From Apostichopus japonicus (taxonomy: Eukaryota > Echinodermata > Holothuroidea > Aspidochirotida > Stichopodidae), in assembly GCF_037975245.1 (NCBI RefSeq), contig NC_092562.1, positions 5,801,001-5,865,000 of the forward strand: a stretch of DNA of 64,000 nucleotides, written 5' to 3'. Positions within the stretch are counted from its first letter, which is position 1; each line of letters begins with the position of its first letter. Under the pieces are notes generated by a model. That model made no database searches. It worked only from the letters and a program-made list of their open reading frames with translations, and was not told the origin of the DNA. Positions 12,188 to 25,012 of the stretch are shown here, in pieces. The position numbers and the translations under genes were made by a program.

Positions 12188-12189
12188 CT

Positions 12190-14590
12190 GAAAATTAGAA
12201 TAAATGCTTATTATACCAAACACATACAGTAGGCTGCTCTTGGACAGGGGTCAGCTGCCTAGATGGTTCACTTATCTTTTCTTAAGGAGAGCATATCCTC
12301 CTACTTTATGTGGCTGCAAAAATATGGGCCACTCACACCATGAGCATTGCAAATGACTTCAGCTTGGTTTCATATAGTATAACTACAATGTTATCTCCCT
12401 TCTCTCAGTAACTATAGATGTAGCCTATATATTTTCCTGTGAAGCCATCAGGTATAGCCTCCTCAACCACTCTCGCCAGGCAGGCGGATATGATGGATAA
12501 AATACAATGTATGTTATCCCCTAGTCAGCCTGCCCGATGTGCATTTTTAATTTCTATTTTGCTTTCAATGAGTACTGTTTCTAAAATTTCGGCCCCTGTA
12601 CTCACTTCTGCTATAGAATACTCTATAGATGTATGAAAGTTTTCCATTCTTCCTTGTATTACCCTAGCTTACCCTTCTCCACCACATTTCCTCCCCCACC
12701 CCCATCCATCACTCTATTTATGCCTACTTATGGGGACCTTTCTGGCGTCATACTGCCGCCTCCCTTTTGTCTGGTAGCTTGCCCCCCATATATATGCCTC
12801 AATGTTTTACTGATGGAGATTCCTCGTATCCCGTTCAAAACTGACTACTTAAATCTAATGCCTGTCACCACCCTTCCCTCCCCCATTTCCCAACTGCTTT
12901 TCGGTAATTACAAGCACATGTCTATAAGATCATGCTACCTTTAGATGGAGATGTACATTCTGCAGAATCCTGCCTTTGTATTTTCACTGCAGTTGGTTGG
13001 GGAACAGCCTCTAGATTAATCTAAGTAGTGAACATTGGGAAAGAAAATAACACTGAAGTTATGAAAGTTCATTTAAGAAAACAGTTTGATTTGTTTGAAA
13101 GCACCTGTCACAAGTGTTTTCTCTTGTAACAAAAATTGCAGCCATACCACCAAATGGCAAAATATAAGGATGTCATTTACTGTGCAACATATGAGCTATG
13201 ACTCTGAGTATGAAGATAGGTGGGAGCACATTATTGGGCAAATTAGATGTAAACATCCGATGCCTGTTATTCTGGATTTTTCATGATGTACCACTGATCA
13301 AATGCTTTAGTTAGCCCTATAGCCTACGCCTAACTTTATCGTCGCCATACCTAATCTAGGGCCTAACTAACTGAACGAAATTATAAGAATTAGCCTACTG
13401 TAAGTTAGTAATAATACTAAGTTAGTCCTTGTAGTAGGCCTAGGCCAGAAAATACACTTGCTCTTTTCCGATCCAGCTTCGCAACTACTGGTCTACTTGT
13501 TTCTATATCTCCTCGAGATTTGAAGATACTTTCTCCAAATAGAGAAGGTGGCATACTCCTATTAGAGTCTATATCAATCCGCTCGATTGTTCTCCTTCAG
13601 GAAAAGTGCCAAAAAACATTTTTTTGTGACCTGTTATCAATCATAATCTAGTTTTTTGTGGCTTGCATGTTGAAGAGCATGAATGGAAGTACATGTGGTG
13701 AGAAAATTAAATTGGGTCAATCGAGGAAATTTTAGACCCCTTTAGGCCTCCCAGAAGCAGCGTAGGAAATTTGTTTACCACTGAGTGAAGAGGTTTGTTT
13801 ACAAGTGACGAAAACTTCCGGCTCGGATAGCAAAAAATCTTCACCATCATGGTACGGAAAATTGATGGTGCCATGAAAGGCCAATTTGTCAGCTATCCGG
13901 TGATGGATAGCGTTTAGCTAGTGAAAACTTCTATCTAGACTTAAAGACCACATTACTTTTGTGATTTAGTGTGTAAGTCAATGGGGCTTTTAATGGGCGT
14001 ATGCTACTAGAAGGAACGGCATTGTCTTGTAGACGGCGAGCTGTTGGTGTTCCAAGTCCAAGTTGCGCGGATAGGCGATAGGAATTACAACTTTAACTAG
14101 TGAAGTGCGCACTGCACACATAAGATTCGCTCGAAGGTCCAAGACAATCTTCACTTAGGCAGCTAGGCTGGATGAGTGCACTGGTACTAAGCTATCGCTG
14201 TATACAGTGTTTGACGAACACGAAACTTGCTTGTACTGTTGTGCACCCATTCTCATTTGATATTTTGTTTACTGTCCGTGACGTATTGTTTACGTCTTTG
14301 ATCTCGGTTAGCATATTAGGCCTATTTAGTTTTGGTAACATTGACAGTTCCCCCCGTGACGTCATTATCTTACGGGATGAGCTTGGTTATTAACTTAATT
14401 AAAACAGCAAAGAAACAATCGTGGAACTCCAAATTTGGAGTATAGAGTTTTGATATGTAGCTTCTCAATTTGCGCAAGTTTGAAGGGAATCTGTTACGTG
14501 TCACTTGACCTTTAAGGTGCATGGTTATAAGACCAGATAAGGTAAGTCCAAAAGTTAGGTCTATGAATGATTCTCTGGGAAAATATGTAA
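12190..14590. other. Non-coding stretch
   Basis: No supported gene. The minor frames at 12439-12944 are Pro/Ser-rich products of C-tracts. Confidence 0.4.
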
Positions 14591-14592
14591 AA

Positions 14593-14933
<341 letters not shown>

Positions 14934-14939
14934 TGAACT

Positions 14940-15840
14940 TTGAAACTCTGTTATGAGTATAATATGAAATTCTTTTACGAGCCTAGGTATTGTTTGCAAA
15001 ACCAAATTGAATAGTTGTGATCCAATTCCCATACTTAAAAATATTTAAATAATTGTTTTATTTAAATATATTTACTAGTGCCTAAATATGACTTAATATT
15101 ACGTAATTACTGATTTAATTTCCTTTCAAATGTTTGCATAAATTACTATTCTAGTTTTGCCATCCAGAGGGTTGACGGGTTTAGATGTACATAGGATAGA
15201 GCGTTTAATTTCTATCTGTCAGGAATTTACCATTGTGCTGAAACATATCCGTTTCACCAGCGATAGACAGTAGTATCCCAGTGTGATTGTTGTTCTTCAT
15301 ATATTTTTCACAGCTTTAAAAAGGCGCCAAAACGAGTTCGAAAATTATAAATGTTTGCATATAGCAAATTGAAATTGTAAGATTGCGTTATTTTTAAAAA
15401 CATTTTTGAGGTATTGCCAGCACACTCTGATACATGTTTCATAGACGTAACTAGAATTATTTTTAATTATAAGAAAATCACATTTGTATGAGGGAAACAT
15501 ACAAGTGGGGTGAGTGAATCATTCATTGCATATTTTTTGTGCCTTTGTATGTTTGTAATGTTGCTTTAATCTGTGTTTGTATATATGAAACTTGGTATCA
15601 TTTTCACTGTTTAATATATATTTAATACCATAAACTGTTGTCTTTGTCCTTTTTTAATTTGTTCTAACAGTGTCCAAATCTAATAAATCGTCTTATCATC
15701 AGTGTAGTAGCCCATTCCATTGTCTTGATATTTTGATGCATCCTTGTACAATAGCCATATTTCTGTAAATAGATAGGGCCTTTCCAATGAGTCACCAACT
15801 CATTCTATCAATCCCGTTCCTCAAAATCAGCGGTACAATA
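14940..15840. other. Non-coding stretch
   Basis: AT-rich sequence without recognisable features. Confidence 0.4.
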
Positions 15841-15844
15841 TCAT

Positions 15845-16078
15845 TAACTCTTTAAAGAGTGAAATTCACTCTTTTGAAAGAATGATTCCCACTCTTTCTA
15901 GAGTGAAAAAGCCCACTCTTTTAGAGTGAAAAGCTCACTCTTTGAAGGAGTGAACATTCTCAATCTTTTAAAAGAGTGAATTTCATTCTTCATGGAATGA
16001 TCACTCACTACACTCTCAGAAAGAGTGAGAATTCACTCCAAACGAGTGAAAATTCACTCTTTTGTTTTTAGAGTGTAA
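15845..16078. repeat. Cluster of AAGAGTGAA/TTCACTCTT palindromic motifs
   Basis: AGAGTGAA and its complement TTCACTCT alternate about twenty times, often as adjacent hairpins such as AAGAGTGAAATTCACTCTTT at about 15855. The cluster ends TTTTTAGAGTGTAAG, resembling a DNA-transposon terminus. The whole block could fold into many small stem-loops and is probably a foldback-type repeat. Confidence 0.7.
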
Positions 16079-16371
16079 GAACAATATTTAACTCAATTTC
16101 GCCAAAAGTGCACATTCGCCACTACGCGAAAACGGGAACGATATATGTATGCATATTGTGTGTGTTAGATGGAACACGTATCGCGTGCTTGTAGCATAGC
16201 CAATTGATCTATTTTGGACAGCACATGTGGTACAAATCCATCATTCATGTACAGAAATCACAAAATTCCTGTCGACTAAGTGAACTCGCAATCTTTAAGA
16301 ATTTTACATTGGGAGGAATTTAAGAGTTTTAACAAATTGTGACCCAGTAACTGAGGTGTGACGGGGTTCCT

Positions 16372-16400
16372 GTATATATATATATATATATATATATATT
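16372..16400. repeat. (AT)n microsatellite
   Basis: Short pure AT dinucleotide run. Confidence 0.9.
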
Positions 16401-16789
16401 ACACAACAAGTATAAATTAAGACGTGAACAGTTAAAATGTCTTTCTGCTCTTTATTCACTGCTGTCTCTGTACGTGCTCCATTTTACCTCTCCTCCAGAA
16501 CTCCCAAATCAATCCAACGCAAATATACATAAAGTTAAAAAATGTCAATATATTGTAAGAGTACCAAACGCTGTACAAGACTAACAAAAGGGGACATTCT
16601 CCATGCATGATTAAATACAATCGGCCACCTAAGGTGCAGGAATTAAGTTATGCAAATACACGTGCTCAGTTACCTTTAAACATGCGTAGTCAGCTGGAGA
16701 GCGCCCCCTATTTACGGATGGAAGAACTTATATAACCAACAAGCAATTATCAGACAGGGTAACAGACTGTGGCATAGGTAAGCGTTTTA

Positions 16790-16892
16790 AAAAAAGTGTG
16801 CACAAGTATAGGGGACATTTATATGGTGTCCCCTATTTAAAAAGTGGGGCATGTCCCCCTGTCCCACCTCCCACCGGGATCGACGCCCATGG
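16790..16892 (-). mobile_element. Possible DNA-transposon end
   Basis: Read on the minus strand from 16892 the sequence starts CATGGGCGTCGATCCCGGTG and runs into G-rich and GGGGACA repeats. This resembles the GGGCG-type ends of the hAT-like elements elsewhere in the window, for example CAGGGGCGTCGGAGC at 36694. The partner end was not found. Confidence 0.35.
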
Positions 16893-17550
16893 TTAGTAGG
16901 CTACTCGCATTCAGAAATATATTCATACGAAAACCGAATGAGAAGTAAATGATTTCACTTAATTTGGCCAAGAGATTTTGACGGTTTTCGTGTCGGAAAA
17001 GTTATAGACCGTATCGTTCAGGGCATGTAGAAGGTCTCAAGAAACAAACGCGACTACCCAACACCCACCCCACCCCCCAAAAAAGTGAAAGCAGAATGAT
17101 ATGATGTGTTTTGAAACAAACAAGGTTTTGTCTAAGTAAAGCAGCTTGTTTCGTTTTAAACTTACTTGAATATCTGTCACTCCCTAAAATAAATAACTTT
17201 GCAAACAAAACTTGTTTCCGATTTCTTGTATGCGAAATTTGCTTATGCTATTGTACACTCCATGGTGGACCTTGTGGTGAGACAGATTACTTGAAGCTAG
17301 ATAGTTTTGAAAAGTAACCGTGCCATTTCTCGATATGCTTAGGCATCATCGGTGGCACTGGTACAACCAGGGAGTTGTTATGGCTGTTGTCGATCATCAA
17401 ATTATCCTGTTTTGGGGTTATTTACCAAATCGTATGATAAAATCTTTCTCTCTTCAAAGATTTAAGCGGTATTTATCAATTGAATGAAATAATCCGGCAC
17501 GCAGACACTCCCTCAACGCACCCTTTCTCCACTCGCGGTTCCGGTTAGTG

Positions 17551-19375
17551 TCACCTACAAGAGTGTAACCATGATATAATTTCCTCCTTATTATGTGTAT
17601 CTGGTATGTTTTTCGTGTCATTTAATTTATTAAGTTTCTCTAATATTCTGCACATTGTAATATTTGGCTCGTAGTGTTCTGCTAAAAAATTGGGTTTAAT
17701 ATATCCATTAATCTTCCATTCAAAATATTGATTGTAAAGTTCATCGTTTTTATCCAAATAAATCAAATAATCAGCCAGAGCTTTTAGAGATGAGAACTCT
17801 TCGACATGAATGTAAGAATTCGGTGGCGCTGACCTCTTGTAGTCATCAGGTCGAGCTCCGTACACGATAGGCACAATATCAAACGCTAGTGCATTGTACC
17901 AAAACTTTTCGGTGATGTAGTCATTACATATACTGTTTTCGAAAGCTAAGTAAAATTTATATTTTGATAACATTTCGTTGCAGGATTTATCATGTTTACA
18001 AGGTTTCTTGCCGCAGGCGCCGTATAAATCTGTTGAAATGTACTTAGCTAATTCTTTGATGGTTTCCAACCTACCCCAAGAATCATGACAATTTGATACC
18101 ACTGCACACACAAGAGCTGTTTTAGATTTCGCCCAATCGTTGGTCGTCAGGTTCTGACCCTGATTTGGGGCTGTTTGGCTGGTCAGGTAGTATGCCCCGT
18201 AAGGAGACGGGAACGTGGCGTCAGAGAGGTACGTGAATGTCCAGTTGATATGAGATAAAATGACGTCATAGTTGTAATTCGTATTACTTGGGCTTTCGAA
18301 TGACATGAAGATCCATATTTGACCATGTGGTCGATTTCTGAACAAGAACAGGAAAGTAACAAAAATACACAAATGTATGAATGTCGCCACTTAGATATAT
18401 TCCACCAGAACACAATCAAGGAAATAGAGAGAAAGTCACCACTTAAAATATTGTATTTTCAGCAACTAAAATTTCATGATTTACGTCCATACGTCAGTTT
18501 TATGACAATAGGACGGTTATAGTCTGTAAATGATTACGGTACTATTGTTAAAACGCAGGATCCACTCGACATCCAAAACACAGTTACTTGTTCAAACACT
18601 CTTAAGAAGGGGCCGCACAATGCTGTTTTGCATAAATGATTGTGGCACAGATGTGTGTAAGTTTGTGTGTGGGAGGGTGTTACAACAACTGTGTGTCCGA
18701 CACACTTGCAGCACTTCCTTGTTCACGGCAAACTGGGCAGAAATTAAATATTTAATGTACGACGATATATCCCCGGATACGATTTTTTTTAGGGCCGACA
18801 AAAGTAAATTAATAGAGGGTCCTTCTGTCACGATAGTCTGCTTAGAGTTGTCTTGTTTTATGTTATTGTTTGGCTCGCTGCCTGTTATCGCCCTGTCCAG
18901 AGTGGTATGTGCACTCAGATACAATACCTAGGATAATGTTCTAAAAAAAAAAAAAATTAAAAGTATTATACCTGATAAGTGTCGTCCAAGGAATATTTTG
19001 TCCAGCTACAAGGAACAATGCTTCACAGTTTGAAAGGCGTCTGTAATCTGGGCTCTGTATAACACGAACTGGTTCTCCAGAACTGAAACAGGTGAAATCG
19101 CCAAACCATTTCCCAATAGCTTCTGTTCCCAATACACCTATTTCCTTGGTAGATCTGTTCTGATATTTACGGTCACTTACAATATGTTCCAAATTTATCA
19201 AAACATTAGGTTGTTGATCAAATGTTATATACTCAAATATGTTAACATACCGTCTGCCAATTGTTGCCAAATAAGTCATCAAACTAATTAGGGAAAGCAG
19301 AAACATTAAGGTCATTACTAAACGTTGTCGGAACTTCATTCTTGATCTATAGATATCAGTTGAAGGATAATCCAA
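17551..19375 (-). CDS. Alpha-1,3-fucosyltransferase-like protein (GT10), two exons
   Basis: Exon 1 is 19375-18972 and exon 2 is 18337-17551, joined by a GT-AG intron of 634 bp in phase 2, giving 396 residues. The N-terminus is a short cytosolic tail with a membrane anchor (about residues 18-39, VMTLMFLLSLISLMTYLATI), typical of a Golgi type II enzyme. The acceptor-side region reads HINWTFTYLSDATFPSPYG (about 164-182). The donor-binding GT10 signature FENSICNDYITEKFW lies at about 267-281, followed by NALAFDIVPIVYGA. Family enzymes move fucose from GDP-fucose to N-acetylglucosamine-containing glycans. Several N-glycosylation sequons (NRS, NWT, NLT, NIT) are visible. An alternative Met at 19339 would shorten the cytosolic tail by 12 residues. 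The length is normal for the family and no frame breaks are seen. The subfamily and acceptor cannot be told from sequence alone. Confidence 0.88.
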
Positions 19376-19389
19376 TAGTAATCCAACAG

Positions 19390-22300
19390 TAATCCAATAG
19401 ATTTATGATCCATATAAGAAAGATAGCAGGCAATAGAATTGGTACGGTTTTTATATACTTTCAACAATTCACGAAATTCCTGTATCCGCCTGAAATTGAA
19501 TTGAAAATAAATATGAAAACAATGATTTCAAAGGACAGACCAAGTTCAGTCAAGTATAAATCCCAAACACCTTTAATAATATGTGATACGCAAACCTAAC
19601 ATCATGATCCAGCCGTTGTCGTCAAGTGCATTGCAAAATGATACAATATAGTCTATTGTATACGAGCTATTTAAGTTGGATTTTAACCTGCCTGCAGGCA
19701 TTGAAATGTTCTAGTGTTACTTTTTGTATATAATTTAAGGAGGAAACAATAATTTGTATATGTTGTATATAGACCGTTAAAAACATTGCCATTAGTCCAT
19801 TTTGTAATTTATATACAGAATTTCAATTTCAAGAGATGGACGTTTAGACATGTGAGGATCATGAGTTGCTGGACTAAGTATCCATTACGTCAGTTTCTCA
19901 GATACAACAGTAAACTCAAAAGGAAAACACAACACTTGAATGGCCTCATATACAGCATGTTATACATGTTATCATCAGTTGCTGGACTAAGTATCTTAAA
20001 GCCAATAACTCGAAAATATGAAACAGATGCACACACATTACTATTATAAAAGTTTTCCATTGGACCATGAGATATTAGGACTAAACGTTTAAGGATTTTT
20101 CATTAATATGAACTATTTAGATACAAACTATTAAGTTACAAATATTAACAGTTACAAATATTAACAGTTGTTAAGTTACAAATATTAACTATTGACTTAT
20201 TCCTGTTAACTAACACAGTCGGCATATGTACAGTAAGTTCATTTTGTAATTTGATTCAATTCCAGTGAAAGAAAATACTGCATACAACTTAAAATAACTG
20301 CACTGTACCTTGAACATACAGTGTCGATGATGTTGCTTACCATTGCCATGATGTATATGTCTCAGTATTAGTATCGTCTATATGACTTATCAGAAAGCTG
20401 CCTTTGAGCTTCAGAATGAGTGATAAATCTCCTAATTAATGTGACTTATGCTTCTTCAACAGTCATGTACATCTAGAAATCTCATTTCAGCAATATAGAT
20501 ATGAGTCACCGGTACATGGGGATACCAACTGTGGATATCTGACTTAAGTATAATTATATAAAGGTATACGTTACCTGCATTGTGGAAACGACAGCCTGTT
20601 GCCAGTGTTGTAGGCTAATATTTCGCAAAACCTTCGATAATTGCAGCTTTTATCAGTAAAATATCAATCGACAGTGGATGGCTGTTATAAGACAGAAGCC
20701 TTCACTTCCTCCTTGAATTGAACGCATGCCACTATGTAATACGGATACGAGTACAAGTTGCATGACCTATAGTTATAGTACTGTAATGTATTATACAGTT
20801 ACCTATGCCTATAGGTATAGTAACTTTATAGTGCAAGACTTTCTGTTTGTTTACAGGCGAAGCTTTTCCTTTATTCTAATATTTCATATGTCCTTGTGCA
20901 ATCACCCATGCCGATACTGTGCGTTGCTTTAAAAAGCTAAGTTTTCAGTTTTTATACTTTCAGACTTGACAGTTGTGTTATAACATGACAACACATATTG
21001 AGCAACCCTAACCAACTAAAGCGCATGTGCATGGTTGCTTCATGTGTTAAAAGGCTTAGCGATATAGTACGTGCTATTATGAGGGGCAAGTTACAAGTTA
21101 ATCATCAGTTTTACTTTCTCTTTCCATTATTTTATTGTAGAGGAGAGAATTCATTGAACGTCACAGTTTATTTGGAAGTACGTCATCATGCCATCTGCTT
21201 TACACATAATGAATTGGAATACTGGTTTTTAATGGGCACACCTGCACACTTGTTATTATTATCTTATGCCAAACCATACGAAAATACTACACCATTAAAT
21301 GTACGTTTCACACACTTATCCATGTTTGAAGTCTATTGACTTAGGCGGCAGATGGCCTTTATATCCGTTTTGTATCTTATATATTAGAGCCCGGACCAAT
21401 CTAACACCGGTTGGTTCCAGTTAATTTTGGAACCGCTACGCAAAACGCCCTCACAGTCTTGACCCATTACCCCGATTAATGGCTTAAATGCGTTTATTCA
21501 GTTTCATGATGTATAGAAGAGTATTAGCTTTTAGTGAGGTAAGACACTACAGTATTTATCCTAGGGTAATTTACCATCCGAGAGTGGGAACCAAAGCATA
21601 TGGCCCCCCCCCCCCTCCAACCTGTGCTTAACACACCAAACCCGCCCTGGGCAAGCCTCACCCCGCCCTGGCCGAATCTAGAGTTGATCTGGACAGTTAC
21701 TATCATGATTCAACATAAAATAATTTCTGTTCAACTATCCTGTCATCATTATATAAGGTGAGGGTTCTCTTGGTCAAATAAGGCTATCCGTAGGTCATGG
21801 AAGTTAATTTAACCGCACCTGAAATGGAGCTTAATCGTAGGAGGTGGGATTTGAAGGGAAGTAATTGCTACCGAATTCGGATTCGATATTCCGGCAGGTC
21901 TGTTCAGAATGCCTTTTTTAGGTTTTTACCTTCACATCCCCTTGACTCGTTCACTCCACTGTACCCATGTACCCCTACAGAGTGGCATCACTGAATCTGA
22001 TGTAGTATTAATGAGGTCATATAATTGTTACATCATTGCTTTGTGACCACATTTTGTTAGAATAGGATAATAGCCTACCATATGCGTTAGTTTATAAGAA
22101 GACTAAAATATGTATGAACAACTATTGACAATAACAGGTTATTGTTCATATGTAGCATTCTCCATCATTATCAAGGCTAATACAAGTGAACATAATAAAT
22201 CGATGGAGAGGAGACATGTTGTCATAACATGGATAATTAAGTATTCAAGATGATTTAAACGTAACTAATTGTAGTCAAGTGCTCTTTATCAGGCAAACCG

Positions 22301-23600
22301 CCGCATCTGCATGATTTGTATAAACATTGTTGCTTTGTTTAACAAAGCCTTGTAAATAGTCATATATCTTTAATTGTAACAGACAACGAACAGAAGGTGA
22401 TGACTCAGAAACTGGCAGGGCTGTAAACCAGTTTTCGTAACCGAGTCGACCAATAGTTATGGTCTCTCAATTGCTAGATGGCAATTTTATTTTAACTTTA
22501 AGCACAATCAATTCTAAACGCATGCCTCGTTTTGTACGCACTTTTCTCCATATACTGTCTACATTTGCCCAAGTATTTTAATGCTGTAAGGATATCAAGT
22601 ACAGTACATAACTCAGTCAAGCATGTGTTTCATGCAAGAACCAACAACGACAACAGAAGCGACACTGCACTAAATATTTGCATTTTGACTTCTTTGTTAG
22701 CTGAGTATTCACAGCTAGGAAAATTTCTCATATCAAAGCTATAGAATATTTGATGGTCGATAAGCCAAACAGTGTTAATATATGGAGATGTTACATGCGC
22801 CCAATAGTTCAGTTTCGCAGCATTTCGAGCTATTTCGCAGTGTATAGGCCTACTTGTTATGATGTTTTGCGATTTTGTTCCCCGATGAGCTAAATGTACT
22901 TCTGCTATAACATGTACTGGGAACGGTTCGATTGCAGGATATGATAAAACATCGTAGATTGCAGTATAAAATCTCGGAGATTAAAATACCCAAAGGAAAC
23001 TTTCATACCCCCCCCCACCCTCCTTTATGTTCATACTTTGATTGAAGCTTCTGAGATTAAGACGGTATCCAATGAGATGAATAATAGTGTTAAAAAAGTA
23101 TTAAAACGTTTACACGGTGAGTTTATCTCGTTAACACGGTAATTTTAAGATTTTTAACCTTTTGAAATGTGCGTTAGTTGTGCAAAATGTTGTCCTTTTC
23201 TTCTCCGATGCGATACAAACTGCAAAAATATACCGGCCCAATCCATTACACTGCTTTAAAGCTTCATTGTAATTCGCCGAGTTATTAATGTAAATATTGT
23301 TACTTCTGCTAGGTTATAAACTATCAAACTGGTAAATTCACATAAATTATGAAGCAACTGGCTCATACTAAGCAAAAAATGAATAATATCGTGCGATCTA
23401 TAGGAAGAAACTAATAAATGTATAAGAGGGGTAAATTTTGACCAATCATGGCATTACTTGCACATGATGCTAATAATTGTTATGTATAAATACTTGGCGG
23501 AGCAAAAACTTGTACAATCAGCGAGAGTTGATACTCATGACCACACAAGACTGCCCATGTTGACATTTAGACATGTAAGTAACACATTGGGGAACTTGAT
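19390..23600. other. Long non-coding stretch
   Basis: No convincing exon. A short tandem repeat of TTACAAATATTAACAG units lies at about 20125-20195. A C-tract lies at about 21603-21617. An A/T-rich frame at 20998-21339 has no recognisable domain. Confidence 0.4.
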
Positions 23601-23609
23601 CTCATGTAC

Positions 23610-24060
23610 CTATATAGGTGCTAGTGCCATTGGTCTCATACCTATACATATAGGCGTTAGTGTTACTGCTCTAACATTTCTACATATAGGCGTTATTGTC
23701 ATTACTCTAACATTTATATATATAGGCGTTAGTGTTACTGCTCTAAAATTTATACATATAGGCGTTAGTGTAACTGCTCTAACATGTCTACGTATAGGCG
23801 TTAGTGTTACTGCTTTAACATTTCTACATATAGGCGTTATTGTCATTAATCTAACATTTATATATATAGGCGTTAGTGTTACTGCTCTAAAATTTATACA
23901 TATAGGCGTTAGTGCAACTGCTCTAACATGTCTACGTATAGGCGTTAGTGTTACTGCTTTAACATTTCTACATATAGGCGTTAGTGTTACTACTCTAACA
24001 TTTCTACATATAGGCGGTATTATCATTAATCTCACATTTTCTATATAAAGGCATTAGTGT
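23610..24060 (+). repeat. 36-bp tandem repeat, subfamily A
   Basis: Units close to ATATAGGCGTTAGTGTTACTGC plus TCTAACATTTCTAC, 36 bp each, repeat about 12 times. Since 36 is a multiple of three, both strands stay open as long frames (IGVSVTALTFLH repeated on plus), which is not evidence of coding. Blocks of about 180 bp are themselves repeated: the succession of unit variants at about 23695-23820 recurs at 23835-23960. Confidence 0.9.
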
Positions 24061-24965
24061 CAGTGGTCTCACATATCTTTATATAACCGTTAGTGTCATT
24101 GGTTTCATACCTCCATGTAGGTGATAGTATATTGGTCTCACATATCTACATATGTGCGTTAGTGTTATTGGTCCCACTTGTCTACATATTGGCGTTAGTT
24201 TTATAACAATAACATCTAATATAAAAGCCTTAGTGTTATTGGTCCAACATGTCTACATATTGGAGTTAGTGTTGTTTGTCTCACATATCTACACATATGC
24301 GTTAGTGTTGTTTGTCTCGCATATATACATATTGGAGTTAGTGTCATTGGTCTCATATATACATATATGCGTTAGTGTTGTTTGTCTCACATATCTACAT
24401 ACATGTGTTAGTGTTATTTGTCTCACATATCTACATATATGTGTTAGTGTTATTTGTCTCACATATCTACATATATGCGTTAGTGTTGTTTGTCTCGCAT
24501 ATATACATATTGGAGTTAGTGTCATTGGTCTAGCATCTACATATATGTGTTAGTGCTGTTTGTCTCACATATCTACACATATGCGTTAGTGTTGTTTGTC
24601 TCGCATATATACATATTGGAGTTAGTGTCATTGGTCTCATATATACATATATGCGTTAGTGTTGTTTGTCTCACATATCTACATATATGTGTTAGTGTTA
24701 TTTGTCTCACATATCTACATATATGTGTTAGTGTTATTTGTCTCACATATATCTACACATATGCGTTAGTGTTGTTTGTCTCGCATATATATATATATAT
24801 TAGAGTTAGTGTCATTGGTCTCATATATACATATATGCGTTAGTGTTGTTTGTCTCACATATCTACATATATGTGTTAGTGTTATTTGTCTCACATATCT
24901 ACATATATGTGTTAGTGTTATTTGTCTCATATATATCTACACATATGCGTTAGTGTTGTTTGTCT

Positions 24966-25012
<47 letters not shown>

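Noticed and set aside
20998-21339. 113-codon plus-strand frame as a small gene
   Set aside because: No recognisable domain, no splice or start support, and a composition like the surrounding non-coding DNA.
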